Under the pieces are notes generated by a model, which saw only the letters and a list, made by a program, of their open reading frames with translations, was not told the DNA's origin and did not search any database. The position numbers and the translations under genes are program-made. 64,000 nucleotides of DNA from Pachyseris speciosa (taxonomy: Eukaryota; Cnidaria; Anthozoa; Scleractinia; Pachyseridae): contig JAEMWC010000098.1 in the NCBI GenBank assembly GCA_016490735.1, positions 1,006,501 through 1,070,500 of the forward strand, given 5' to 3'. Positions 1 through 11,164 of the stretch are shown here, in pieces. Within the stretch, counting starts at the first letter, position 1, and every line of letters begins with the position of its first letter.

Positions 1-643
1 AGAAAGCGTTTATCGAACAATGTAGTTTTATTTCGCATAAACGTTAATGGAGTTTCGGTGAAATGTGAGGAGAAAAATAATCAACAGAGTGAAACTGTTT
101 ACAAATACGTCAATTCAGGGTCATTTGAAACATAAGAAAGCTGAACGTTTCTGCGGTCAGTTTCAAGTCCCGCAAGTTAAAACTAATCGCTTATCATTCA
201 AAAACTAATGTCCAGAAATTGAGATATTGTGGAAAAATAGTAAATAATCTACCTGTCAAAGTCTCAGGGGTGTATGATATCCCGTACTTGAGTAATTCAA
301 CAAAATGTACTTCCTCAATGGAGCGGACACGGGGAAAGACGACCGTCTAATTAAAAACATCTGGAGGTAAGTTCGAACATGTTAAAAGCTTTCATATTCG
401 TACGGACACTTCTTTTAACATATTAGTTGTTCAGACTTCAAAGACACAAGGTGAATCGACGTCTTCCGACACGTGACAACAGGCATCATTCATCTGTTGG
501 TGTCTGTTTCTTTGCAGTGTATATCCATAGACCCCTATAAACATATATCCCTTGAAAATTGCTTTACAGCTCAACCATTCATAACTAACAAAAATTATAA
601 CACTTGTAAAAAAAATATTTAAAAAAGAAGATAAAAAAAAAGG

Positions 644-644
<1 letters not shown>
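1..644. other. AT-rich stretch without a recognised gene
   Basis: No long conserved reading frame, RNA gene or clear repeat was recognised here. The only translatable stretch on the minus strand is produced by the CA repeat that follows. Confidence 0.5.
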
Positions 645-706
<62 letters not shown>

Positions 707-711
707 AAAAA
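645..711. repeat. (AC)n microsatellite followed by a 27-base A run
   Basis: Forty bases of AC dinucleotide run directly into an uninterrupted A tract. It abuts a tRNA-like sequence on the other strand. Seen from the minus strand, the tRNA-like part is followed by a T run and a GT repeat, which suggests slippage expansion of a terminator-like T tract. Confidence 0.9.
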
Positions 712-790
712 GGTGTCGATCGCGGGAATCAAACCCGGAACATTTGCATTACAAACGGTACAGATGAACGCTAGGCCATCGTCATTCAGC
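712..790 (-). repeat. tRNA-derived sequence (degenerate)
   Basis: The minus strand shows an A-box-like segment (TGGCCTAGCGTTCATCTG) and, at tRNA spacing, a B-box-like GGGTTTGATTCCCG. The ends pair only imperfectly and no clean anticodon stem forms. This is therefore read as a tRNA-derived SINE head or tRNA pseudogene. It is followed by a T run on the same strand. Confidence 0.5.
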
Positions 791-1040
791 ATAGCTAATA
801 AGGTAAAACTAGTTTACTTATTCCAACATGACCATTATTAAATTGCGCTTGCGCAGAAACGCCGGAAGTGAGCTTTGTGGATGAAACTCCACGACAAAGA
901 ATAAGAAGAAGAACGGACGGTAATTTTAGACCCCGGCGACCCGCGAGTCGCGGGAAGCCCGAGTAATAAGGAATGGATTGCTAGCTTTTCAACTTCGACA
1001 GCCCTTTTTTATTTCTGGTGATACACGCGTCAACAAGCGC

Positions 1041-1082
1041 AAAAATAAATAAATAAATAAAATAAATAAATAAAAAAAAAAC
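1041..1082. repeat. (AAAT)n-rich low-complexity tract
   Basis: Tandem AAAT units end in an A run. No gene is seen from 791 to 1750 apart from this tract. Confidence 0.85.
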
Positions 1083-1755
1083 ACTTTAGACCTACACCTC
1101 AGAAGAGTCCGCACTTTTTGGGTTGGCTGGTCGTACGATCGCGAGAGGTGTTCAAGTGAAAAGTCTGGAGGGACATACAGTGGGTGCCCGTTTGGTTGTA
1201 GTTCTAGACATTGTACATTAACAAAATTTATGAACAAGGAATATCTACTAAAGCCAAGGCGTTGTCTTGAACTGTTTATAACGATTACCGTATTTACATG
1301 TACGCCGGTGTGATATTCACTAGACCCAGTGCGACAGCTCAACACGCTTGACTTTCTTAGAGGCCGCGAGTGTCATTTTGACATAAACAAGAACAATGTT
1401 CTTCTCAAATCAGCAAGCAACGTCTTCAAAACTGATACTGCTTTAAAACTGAAACTGTAGTTCCGTTAAACTGTTGACTGACCTTAACTGTTCTTGAGAG
1501 AACAGGAAATCAGGAAATCAGCTCTAATTTTTGTAATTATACAAGACATTTAAGGTCGTCTCTTTTGAGACTGATAGAGTGCAGTGTATGTGCATTTTTC
1601 TTTAAAATTTCAAATGTTTTATTCATGTGAAAAATCAATTTCGAGAAAAAAATCCGTTACAGTCCCATTGAAAAAAATTTCCTCTCTTGTACTAAACAGG
1701 AATGCGAGAATTTGACAACACCTTATTATCCAATTGCTGCTCCATTAAATTATCT

Positions 1756-1975
1756 GTCGAGTGGTCGCTTGCGGGAGGTTAAAAACAAAAGACAATTTCA
1801 AACTTTTAGCCCTAAAAGTGGTCGCGGTCGCTTACAAGAGGTGGTCGCTTACAAGAGGTTCCAAATATGAAGATTTGACTTGGAAACTAATTTGGCATTT
1901 TGGAAAACTGGTCGCTGAGGAGAGGTGGTCGCTTGCGAGAGGTGGTCGCAACCGGAGGTTCGACTGTAATTTAAA
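1756..1975. repeat. Degenerate short tandem repeat of GGTCGCTTRCRAGAGGT type
   Basis: A roughly 17-base unit (GGTCGCTTACAAGAGGT and variants with TTGCGAGAGG) recurs at least five times with unequal spacing. The plus-strand open frame across it (1761-2057) is probably fortuitous, because it is built of the repeat and resembles no known protein. Confidence 0.65.
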
Positions 1976-2057
1976 CTCCCAGAAATGGCAAATGGTTGTT
2001 AGCGTGAGAGACCTCTGGGTGCACCCACGACATCTGATACATCAAAAATACAAGTGA

Positions 2058-3339
2058 CAGGAAACTGGGACTCGTGTTCCTATCTATTATACAGATCAAC
2101 TGTTAGAAGAGGACTGCAGTCAGCGCAATCCTCTGTCCACCAGATCAACTCGGCGCTTGCATGGGTCTCCGTGGTGGAATGCAGGGGCTTAGCGAGCCTA
2201 TAGGCCCGTAGGCCCGGGCCTACAAATTTTCAGCCTACCCGTCCTATATTATTGTGCCGTTATTTCCTGAAATTCTTCGCAAGATATCAACGTATCTTAG
2301 TATTATAACAATCGCAACCACTCTGTAGGGGTGAGATTACGATCTCGAAAGCAAGGGAAAACTTAGAAGCCCGCACGCTATGAAAAGTGCTACTGACAGT
2401 CGCACAGCCGTTACATTGCGAAGCGGAGCCTTCAACAGTTTCTTTCCTAAGTTAAGGTATGCAATGTTTTTCTGCTTTTTAATTAAAGATAATTAAGAGA
2501 TACAGCAGGGTACAAGGATAACTTATTGTTGGTGAAACTTAATGAGTTAATGTTCAAACTAAATAATGTCATATGGTTAAGTTTAAGCTTATATCGACTT
2601 CTTTTTAATACAGCGCACCAGAAACACACAGCGAAGATCTAAAAAGAAAACGATTGCCAGATATACTATCGATGTGATAGAGGAAAAAAATTGTGAATTT
2701 CTATTCTACATGTACTTTGTTTCAAGAATATACAGTACATTGTCCATTTTAAATAATATTACAAATTTTATCGCGCTATATGGTTGCTATCTAGTTTTTC
2801 CCGTGGGCAAATTTAGGCTACCAAGTAGTTCTTTTTTCTTAAATGGCTAGAAAAAAGTTTGCCACTTTAACCCTTTGTATTCCCTATATCACCTTAGCAA
2901 AACGGCGACAGCCGAGCGGCAAATGCATAATGACTAGTGGCATCGTGGTTCTATGAATATATCTAAAAGCGGACAGAGGCGGATCAAGGGGTAGGGTTGG
3001 GGGATTGCAACCCTTCTAGGAATACCTTTTATCTTTCACAAATTTGTGTGCATGGTAAAGGGGAGTCCAGATCACATTCATTCATGGCAAATAAAACGGT
3101 CAATTTGCAGTCACGAGAAACAAAATGGCGATTTCTTGCTCAGGGAATACTGGATTATTAAAATTTTGGCCTCTGGTTTAACATTATGGTAAAATTCAGG
3201 GTATATATCTTGACTTCATAAATACTTTTTCTAGTCTAAGGAATGAATGAAATTTAGAGGTTTCAGGAAAAAAAATTTCCTGGGGAAGCATGCCCGCGGA
3301 CCCCCCTAGGAGCTCGCAGCTTCGGCGCTCGATTTAGAA
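2058..3339. other. Non-coding stretch with a dispersed-repeat remnant
   Basis: No gene is supported. Around 3270-3320 the text resembles a piece near 27530-27560, sharing a GGCATGCCC-like core followed by CCCCCCTAG. This suggests a remnant of the same dispersed repeat. Confidence 0.4.
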
Positions 3340-3912
3340 AATCATTAAAAACTAGAAACGTTCAGATATATAAGTTGACACTCTAGCCAACCTGTCAACT
3401 ATCAACCTACATTCATCTCGACGCTCGTAATACTATCATTACAAATGTAAAATATTGCCCTTTATATGATTACAATAATATAAAAATTCAAAAAAAAAAA
3501 AAAAACAGTCTGGACGTTTATTCTAATGCACTAAAGTTGAACTATACAAAATTTATTCGGAAGACAATGGCATCCGCATCAGAGCTCTTCTTAAAATATC
3601 AAAACTATGTTAGTTTGTCTTCCAGTTGTTACTTTTTTTTGTACAGATCGACCTTCCAAAGAAAAATATATAATTATCAAAACTGTAAATTCTGCTAACT
3701 GTAGACTTTCTCTGTAAACTATTTGAACGATTTACATAAATCAGGCGATCTCTGATATCACAGTTTCTCTAATCGATAAAAGGAATCAAACTTTACATTT
3801 TCCAGTGGAACTGTCTCTTTACTTCTCTCAAAATGGGACGGACATAGACCCAGCTCCTTTCCTAGTCTACTTGATTTATGATACAAAATCTTTTATCAAT
3901 AAACAAAAATTG

Positions 3913-3973
<61 letters not shown>

Positions 3974-4185
3974 GGAAGTATATATACTTCTATGTATTGA
4001 GCACTGTTTTACGAAAATCAAGCTTCACACTTTGCATATATATATATATACCGTCTTACGTAGACTTGCCGCCAAGTCGATTTACATCATGAGAAATAAA
4101 AACGGCCTTGGGAAAGTGGAAGCCTTATGTACAGTCAACATGCATTCGTGCAGGCATGACGTTTGCCACTGACATGGATATCTCC
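3340..4185. repeat. Segmental duplication, downstream flank of unit B
   Basis: This flank aligns by eye with 52860-53480 and again with 53700-54250. Shared blocks include ACGTTCAGATATATAAGTTG and the region around GTAGACTTGC. It lies downstream of the minus-strand ubiquitin-like exons in both units, so the duplication extends beyond the coding exons. It contains a long (TA)n tract absent from the other copies. Confidence 0.75.
3915..3972. repeat. (TA)n microsatellite
   Basis: Nearly pure TA dinucleotides, with a shorter relative at 4038-4051. The small open frames over it translate to Ile-Tyr repeats and are artefacts. Confidence 0.95.
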
Positions 4186-4946
4186 AAATTAAGGTGGCTC
4201 TATACAGTAATCCCTTTTGTTCTGCAATTAAAATACACTGACTAAATTTGGATTTTTTAACCAATGTTTCCAAAGATCTTATTATAAGTTACAGAAATAA
4301 GTAGCTAAGTCTTTATTCGTTCCATATATGTCTACATTTCTTATCGAGTATTGTTGCTATGGCAACCACAAGCGGCATAAAATGGTTCATGCAGCAATCC
4401 CACCAAACTTCTAGGCAGATTTTCTCGGGTTTTACACGGTAAAATTTCGCTGTTTTTGGTCTAACGTTGTATATTTTGGTGACGCCTAATCTCGAAAGTT
4501 CTTGAGAAAATCCCTACATACGTTTCCCCAGTTTTCGTTATTTTCGTCTTTTACGTTTATCGCATTTGTGTATGTAGAAAAACTGCTGTTATTTTGCCTT
4601 TAATAAAAACATAGAAAATGCTGTCATCATGGTGATTTTCAAAAAAATTCACCGTCCAGATTGCGCGCAAAAGACTTTTTTAGTTGTTCAAAAATGCCCA
4701 TCAAACGCGCGCCTTTTGAGGTGACGTCAGCAAAACAAGAATTCTTCTAGTTACGGGTTTGCGCATGCTCGTGCCTTGTGTACGGCTTCTCGAGGCTCCA
4801 GAGATCGCATGTGGCGGGCATTTTGGCGAAAGAAATTAGACTTCTCTTGCGACAGCTTACCTTAAAAACGTAAGACTTCATGGATTTTATGTCTGCTGAA
4901 TTCTGGCTTTCTTCTTTTGAAAGTGTTCAACAATACTGGCCAGGAT

Positions 4947-7431
4947 TCATTTTGTCTTGGTGACACGAGGAGATTTGTTCGCTGTTGCATTGGAAGCAGG
5001 AGGAAGCGACAACACGCCAATCAGTGCCCTCTCTCCGAATTTCTCAAAAATATCTTCCAGATGTTGATACGAAAGTCCAGTTCCTGCGATTTTCTCGACT
5101 ATTTGTTGTTTGACAGGAAAAGATGGATCGGTTGGATGGTAAAGTTTACCTTTGAAAGTCTGGACTAGCGCATGGCGATGATCTAGGTATTTCATGTCGT
5201 TTTCTGTGTGTTTTGTGGAGTACATGATCTCCGTTAACATCTCGTCGCTAATGTTGAGGCTGGAATTGAACAGGATTTTTCTTAGTGCTCTTTCGTCTTC
5301 CATGGCATCATGCGCAGGGAAACTTCGGTTGAACAGCTTTTGGTAAATTGACTCTTGGTTGGTTTTTACAGTCGAACCATCAAGGGAAGACTGTCAGAGA
5401 AAAACACGTTTAAGGACGACAGGCTTTGGCAGAACTGGTTTCCACCTTGACGAAGAAGAGTAGGCGTATCGAAGACTTGCGAGTTGTGGCCAATTAATAC
5501 CGTACAGATTTGTTTGTCACCAGACCTTACACTTTGAACAGTTCGTTGTAGGAATGTCAAAAAATGTTGTATTGCCATATCGATGAGAATAGACGTAACT
5601 GGGTTGTCTTCTTTGCATAGCGCTCTGGCTCCATTATTTCGTCGAACACTCAGTTTATTTACTCTAGATGCATGAATATCAACATCCTTGGATGGGAGAA
5701 CGTACTCGTTAAACTGAAGCAATCCAGATCGATCTAATGCTGACAATTGACAAATTTCTGCCGTTTTTCCTGAAGTGTTGGTTTCAATGTCAAAGATTAT
5801 AAAGTTGTAAACATTGTTTCTGCTAAAAGGATGTTTCGCAGCCACTGGTCTGACAGTCAGCTCTGGTAAGAATTTTTCAAAATGCTGTAACTCCTCTTTG
5901 GTGATTTTAATGTTGACATCAATTTCATTTGCCACTTTATCAGTTTCATTCGGATCGAGGTTCAGTCCAATATTGCTTTGGTATATTGGGCCTTCTTTAG
6001 CTTCTTTATTTCCATCAGTTTTCAATTTGTTGTTGTGTAGTTGAGCTCTTCGACGTTTGAAATCAAGATTTGATTTCCTTAGCTTATCTTGGGTGGACTT
6101 GTGTTCCATTTTATCAATGTGATTAAGGCAATGTTCTCCAGGTTCAATATTAAGACTGTCGAGTGTTTGACTGATATAGTGATGTCCTAAGTTTGCTTGA
6201 GAAATCCTGCAGCCCACCCTAAAGTTATTACATGAACTACCTCCATAGAACCTAATTTTAAGGTTTTTGGATCCAATTATACTGTTTAGAGCCTCGTTTC
6301 GTTGGGAGTTTGCAGCTGGTGAAAGTTTTTTTACCACCAGATCCGTGCAGTATTCATCAAAAATTGCTTGAATTGATTTTCGTAAGTGATCTCCAAAGAG
6401 ATCTTTCCCACAGGGAAGGTCAGAGTGTTTGTAATTAAGTGGATCTTGTTTAGCTCTGCACCAGGATTCATTGCAACATTCATGATCGCCAAATGCGTGA
6501 GGAGCGATGCTCTTCAGTTCTTTTTGAAGGGCTGAGGGATTTCCTTTGTTTTGAGTAATGCAGTAGCTGAAACATTTTACCATGTAACTAACTACTCTTT
6601 GCAAAAGAAATGATGAATTTGCAAAATTTCCCCTTTGTGCCAAATTGTAAAGCCTCGTGGATAGGGATCGTTTTGCATGTACAATGTCAGTCCATTTCTC
6701 AACTGGATATGGAACTTTTTGCTTGATGTGCGCAGCCGTAGTTGAGTCGTCATCACCAGTGTAAACAGACAGTTTGACATTAGATTTGAGGCTGCGTGTG
6801 AATAAATCAATGGCTGCCTGTGGCTCCATTGCCTTAGAGGAGGCAGAGTGATTTAGACGGCAGTCATGGACATTTGCCTTTTTTCCTGCTTTCATAGCAT
6901 TCTTGCAAATTCTGCATGTCTTAGTTTTTGTTGCAAAATCTAGGACTTTACCAGTTGTTAATCCCATAACTGCTCCATGCCCTGTGGAAGAATTATGCCC
7001 CCGGCCCCTCTTCTGCCATCCCATATCATACGAACACGAAACACTAACAAAGCCATCACTATCTGCTGTTGCCCCACCATCTAAAGCTAGTTTTCTCTCT
7101 AAAGCCATATTTTCCAGACAGCTTTTTCGTGCCACTTTTTCAACAGCAGTTCCTATCTCCCTTTCTCTACTCTTGAATGTCACAGGGTTGATAGTTGGGA
7201 CATTAAGTGTTGATAACAGATTGTTTAGGTGAGTGTTGCCGATCCCAGTATGAAGGCAACCGAGAAGTGCCCGAGAATTTATGTTGTATGTTGGGGGACC
7301 CCGCTGACCACTTCTGTGCTCTGATGATGTCTTCACATTGTTCTTTTCTCCACATGAACTACAACTGACTGTGAACACAGAGGCCAGCCCAAATCTCCTT
7401 TCTTCCTTTACATTGTATAATGACAATGGTG
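4947..7431 (-). CDS. Mutator-like transposase fused to DEDDh exonuclease (large 3' exon, one frameshift)
   Basis: The exon begins after a splice acceptor (TTTTCAG, bases 7432-7438) and ends at a TGA at 4947. The first roughly 500 residues start with a CxxC pair and resemble the Mutator-like transposase region found in many cnidarian proteins. The C-terminal part is a 3'-5' exonuclease domain: ExoI FDIETN near residue 545, ExoII GHNSQVFD near 646-653, and ExoIII with HDAMED after the frame break, giving the DEDDh signature. The upstream frame stops at 5366-5368. Its continuation is open in another frame to 4947, so one base has been lost near 5390, between ExoII and ExoIII. The gene lies inside a TIR-bounded element and is probably transposon-encoded. 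As read, the copy is inactivated unless the shift is a sequencing error. The TTG at 7424-7426 is not a true start, because the frame continues into an upstream exon. Confidence 0.8.
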
Positions 7432-8071
7432 CTGAAAATTAAACCATGTAAGACATCATGAAGGGAAAAGCGGATGATTTTTTGTTGAAACTGCTAACAC
7501 ATTAAATTAAATTGTGTGACTACATAAATTTTATGTACAGAGTCTGACTTGTATCTTCTGGGTTTATTCCTGTATAGTTTATTAAGTGAATTTAGTCCTG
7601 TATAGTATAACTTTTAATTTAGGGGTGCAAATAAAAGTTGTCTTGTCTTGTCTTTTTTTATTTCATTTGCTTTTGTATCATGAAACTGAAACAAGGAAGT
7701 AAACGTGTGACTAGTTTGAAATTGTTGAATTGACATTTTTTCCTCAGAAGGCAGAACTGTGCTTGCTTGAAAAGAAATATATTTATTACACTATGCAACT
7801 GCAATCACTTTTTATCAGTGTTATAAATTTTAATGTTTTTCAATCCAAGTGTGATGAGAGGACTGTGTGACTAAAGGAGTTGTCACCTGATAGTCCCACC
7901 CTGAGTCTTACTCTTTTAATATACATGTATGTTAAATGCAGGGTTGACCTGTTTCTGTCATATAGTTTCTCAATTGCTGGTATATTGAAACATCTATTTT
8001 TGTTGTATTAGTAGAAATCCATCAGCACACATGACGAAAAGGCTAACTTAAAATAATTTCAATTTTCTCAC
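7432..8071 (-). other. Intron of the transposase-exonuclease gene
   Basis: The sequence between the donor at 8070-8071 and the acceptor at 7432-7433 joins two exons in frame. It is AT-rich and contains a short TCTTG repeat near 7640-7655. No other feature is seen. Confidence 0.65.
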
Positions 8072-8171
8072 CTGATTTACATACTTGACAAGATTTCAAA
8101 CCATTTCTGAGTTCATCTAGATCAATTAGTCTACAACCATGTGGTATTGAATCCTCCTGTATCTTTTGTTT
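8072..8171 (-). CDS. Small upstream exon of the transposase-exonuclease gene
   Basis: This 100-base exon is bounded by an acceptor (TTTTTATTAG before 8171) and a donor (CAG|GTGAG at 8067-8071). It encodes a phase-0 segment containing PHGCRLIDLDELRNGLKSC followed by CxxC. It leaves one base that joins in frame to the large exon across 7432-8071. The region resembles the N-terminal part of Mutator-like transposase proteins. The Cys pair here and the Cys pair at the start of the next exon could together form a zinc-binding site. Confidence 0.7.
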
Positions 8172-8415
8172 CTAATAAAAATTATTTTAAAATTAGAGGT
8201 ACAATTTGTTTTGTGAATATACAATTGAAGTGCAGGAAAACAAATAATGCAATCATGTTGATATGCTTGATAAATGTGAACAATGTTGCTGGGTAGGGGA
8301 GGAGGAGAAGGGGTTTGAAAGAGCAACAGTATAAAAAGACAGGTATGTGGTTCACTTGAAACTGGGCATGGAAAACTCTTTCTAAGAAAGAGTCTGCATC
8401 AAAATGAACTCTCAC

Positions 8416-8922
8416 CTAACTAGCACGGGTTTCAACTGGAATTAACTTTGCGGTAGGGTCGCTTTCTTCGAATTTGACCTTCCTCTTTGCCCTCCATTCC
8501 CTTATCCCTTGAGTCCGCTGATGTCCACTTCTCTTTTTTTCCAATTTCGCTTTACTTGAAAATTGCCCTTGTCCGTCTCGCAATTCGCTTCGCTCCGCTC
8601 CACTTTCTCCCTGATCATTTCTGTTTTCCAAACTTAACACTAAGCTTCCAACCATCAAAACAGTCCCTGTACTACTCCACGCCCGCCAACTACCACTGCT
8701 ACCTTCTCTGCCTTCATGTTTTTTTGTCGATCGATCGATGCTCGCGGGTAAACATTTCTTCCAAACCGGAGAAAAATTAGTAATTTTATGGAAGACAGTA
8801 TTTTTTTCATTAAGTCGACACAAAGAAAACAATTTTGGCGACACATTTTTCTGAACAGCTCCTCGTCGGAAAGAACGTACAGAAAAACAAGACACAAGTT
8901 TTGCAAAATTGCGGGAAGCCAT
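8416..8922 (-). CDS. Candidate first exon of the transposase-exonuclease gene
   Basis: An open frame of 168 residues starts at an ATG with good context (ACAAAATGG), about 100 bases inside the right terminus of the element. That is where a 5' exon is expected. The protein is rich in Arg, Lys and Ser and resembles no named domain. Its stop codon overlaps a strong donor-like sequence (TTAG|GTGAG at 8412-8419). In the open frame that donor would keep the stop, so the true junction to 8171 is unresolved. It could use a weaker donor a few bases upstream, or the frame may be chance. Confidence 0.4.
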   Translation of the reverse strand: MASRNFAKLVSCFSVRSFRRGAVQKNVSPKLFSLCRLNEKNTVFHKITNFSPVWKKCLPASIDRSTKKHEGREGSSGSWRAWSSTGTVLMVGSLVLSLENRNDQGESGAERSELRDGQGQFSSKAKLEKKRSGHQRTQGIREWRAKRKVKFEESDPTAKLIPVETRAS

Positions 8923-9195
8923 TTTGTTTTATTTGTTTTCATTAAAACTAACTTTAAACGACGCGCGATCGCGCCATTTTCGTACCCATGCTTCGCGCGC
9001 CAAAAAACTATATAGAGCCACCTTAAATTGTCAGTATTACCATTTAAAACGTGAACAATTACTGTCAAATCAAAGGAGTCTTTTACGGGCAATGTAGCTA
9101 TCCAATTTCGAGTTTTTAATACCTCGGTGCTGGTTGGCTGAGGTTTCTGTATGACATCAGTTTTCATCTTTACATCTTCAGCAATTACAAACAAT

Positions 9196-9584
9196 TTACG
9201 TGTTCAACAAAACGAATATGTCTGCACAAAAAGGCAGCGAAGGATGAAAAATTCTTTCAAAATTCTCGTTTTGAATTTTGACCTTCACGATCCTTTTTGT
9301 ATCACTTGGATAAGCGAACAATGTAATCGTACTTTCACTTCGGTCGATCATTGTTGTCACGAAGATTTCAATTTCACGTTCGATCAACTGTACAATGGAT
9401 TTCGGTTGGATTTTGTAGAAACTCAGAGAGCGGCTGTTTTCCAATTCTTCCTCATCAAATTTAAGAACTTGTACGTCGGGTGGAATCCCTTCTATGGCTT
9501 CAATTTGGTCTTTTACCATCTTGACGGTATCGCTTGATTTTACTTTCACGTTAAATTTCTTCTTTTCTCGTGGTAGATAGACCG
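9196..9584 (-). pseudogene. Truncated ubiquitin-like terminal exon (third copy)
   Basis: The exon follows an acceptor (TTTCTTTCAG before 9584) and is related to the intact exon at 54577-55052. It keeps most of a first ubiquitin-like domain, including DQIEAIEGIPPD and a serine-rich loop, but lacks the short MPTGKK-type segment near the start. The second domain is cut short: the part matching roughly 54540-54710 of the intact copy is missing, and the frame ends in unrelated residues at 9196. Flanks on both sides still match the intact unit, so this is a local tandem copy of the last exon that has decayed. It could still serve as an alternative terminal exon. Confidence 0.65.
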
Positions 9585-10233
9585 CTGAAAGAAAATGGTA
9601 ACTTTAAGATTTTTTTTTTAATAGCAATGTAAAAGTTACCGAGGTAGAGGTTTGCATGCATGGAAGTCTACTGTTATTACATAAATTAATATTTATTTGT
9701 CGGTGAGGTGCAATTTCTACGAAAAGACCCTTTACTCACATGAGCATTTACTTAAGCTAACCTCTCATACCAGTTAATAACTCAAGAGGAGAAATTAAGG
9801 CAATCAACTACCTAGAAGGTGGTTTGGATATGTCATCCTAATAATCAAAATTTGGTCACTATCTTTTGTTTTGAATTTCTCCAAGAATTTTAATGGTTCG
9901 ACAAGCGATGCCAAAAATGCCCCGACGTCGGTTCGGCTGACCCTCAAAGAAGGCGCACCGTCATTCAGAAGAGGCAAGAGGTTTCAGGAGGACTAAGCAT
10001 ACTATGAGGTAAATTTAGGGGAACATTGATAAAAGTTGTCTGAGATCAAAGGAACCTGTAGAATAGGTAACCTGAACAAAATGAAAATTGAGGAGTTGGG
10101 GAAAATTAAGATTATTATCGGGGAACAAGGGAGAAAGTGGCAATTTTAAGGGAACAAGGCAATACAGAACATGCATCCCCCTTCCGCCCCGGAGGCACTC
10201 TAAAGCCAAGCGTTGTGGTTCTGATTCCATTCT
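9585..10233. other. Spacer between two ubiquitin-like exon copies
   Basis: The stretch 9640-9735 still resembles the intron next to the intact exon (about 55120-55220), which supports tandem duplication of exon plus flank. No other gene is seen. Confidence 0.5.
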
Positions 10234-10589
10234 TTAAACTTTAACATTCACGATCACGACCACGACCACTATCACTATCATTTGCATAGACAGAAATGTA
10301 ATCGTACTTTCACTTCCGCCAATCATTCTTGTCACGAAGATTTCCATATCACGTTCGATCAACTGCATAGTCGATTGCGGTTGGATGTTGTAGAAACTCA
10401 TAGGGCGGCTGTTTTCCATTCTTCTCCCATCAATTTCAAGAACTTGGTTGAGAGATGGAATCCCTTCTATAGCTTCAATTTGGTGTTTTACCAACTTGAT
10501 GGTATCGCTTGACTTCGATTCCAAAGTGATCTTTTTTCCCGTCGGCATTTCCACGTTAAATTTCGTCTTTTCTTGTGGTAGATGCACCG
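10234..10589 (-). CDS. Ubiquitin-like terminal exon of unit B (second domain decayed)
   Basis: The exon starts after the acceptor AAATTTTTCAG (AG at 10590-10591) with two bases that complete a codon from the 50-base exon at 14012-14061. It encodes LPQEKTKFNVEMPTGKK and then one full ubiquitin-like fold ending near RDMEIFV. The second ubiquitin-like domain, intact in the paralogue at 54577-55052, is lost here after about ten residues. It is replaced by a Val/Ile-rich stretch coded by a GTG/ATCGTG-type repeat before a stop. There is no C-terminal Gly-Gly, so it would act as an integral ubiquitin-like domain. This is probably the 3' end of the long immune-type gene. Confidence 0.65.
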
Positions 10590-10689
10590 CTGAAAAATTT
10601 TGGAACGAGAATCTAAATGCTGTCGCATCGATTCATATGTCTATTTAGTTTAAGGGTACTGCACGTGGAAATCTTCCCTTATCATTAAA

Positions 10690-11002
10690 TTTAACAATTA
10701 GATTATTAGCTGGAGATTTTTTATCGCGTGATAGCTGATGAGGACGGAGCCCGAATCAGCTACCAGGCATAGAAATCGACAGCGAATAATCTAATTGTTT
10801 TAGTATAAATCTACTATGAGTCGTTTAAAACTACACAAGTAAATTATCTAAATCCTCCCCGCAGACACTTCAAAAACGCGAATAAGCGGCCGCCATTTTG
10901 TTAACAACCGCTTATCATTATCTATCACAGAATGGATAGCGAGTAGCGTAGCCAATCAGAAAACGGCATTCGCGATAGAACGCTAGTAGATTTATATTAA
11001 GT
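10690..11002. mobile_element. Palindromic MITE-like insertion
   Basis: Inverted arms AACAATTAGATTATT (10692-10706) and its complement near 10783-10799 are followed by a second inverted pair around ATAAATCTACTA and TAGTAGATTTAT. The matching intron of unit A, near 55160, passes directly from one flank to the other without this sequence. It is therefore an insertion specific to unit B. Confidence 0.6.
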
Positions 11003-11164
11003 GAATATATACGCTTTATGAGTCGATAGTGTGGAATTCTCCCTGAATGAAGGGTAAACGAAGCCGGAGAATTTTAAGCCACAAGAGCATTCCAAACTTA
11101 TTAATAATTAAAGTTGAGGTACATAAATTAAACATTCTTGTAAAATTCATTAATAATTCATAAG

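Larger units (their letters stand above)
4191..9024 (-). mobile_element. Mutator-like TIR transposon with a transposase-exonuclease gene
   Basis: The ends are inverted copies of AAGGTGGCTCTATA (4191-4204 and 9011-9024), extending to 18 bases with one mismatch. Both ends are flanked by AAATT (4186-4190 and 9025-9029), a candidate target-site duplication. The duplicated locus at 54268-54272 carries a single AAATT between matching flanks and no element, so it looks like the empty site. The body carries a minus-strand gene of at least two exons. Seen: termini, flanks, empty site. Known: Mutator-superfamily elements usually make longer duplications of about 8-11 bases, so the 5-base flank may be the surviving part of a longer one. 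Confidence 0.8.

Noticed and set aside
431..682. Minus-strand frame with Cys-Val repeat
   Set aside because: Produced by the (AC)n microsatellite.
8655..9194. 179-residue minus-strand frame spanning the right end of the transposon
   Set aside because: Crosses the element terminus and its insertion junction, and overlaps the better-supported frame 8416-8922.
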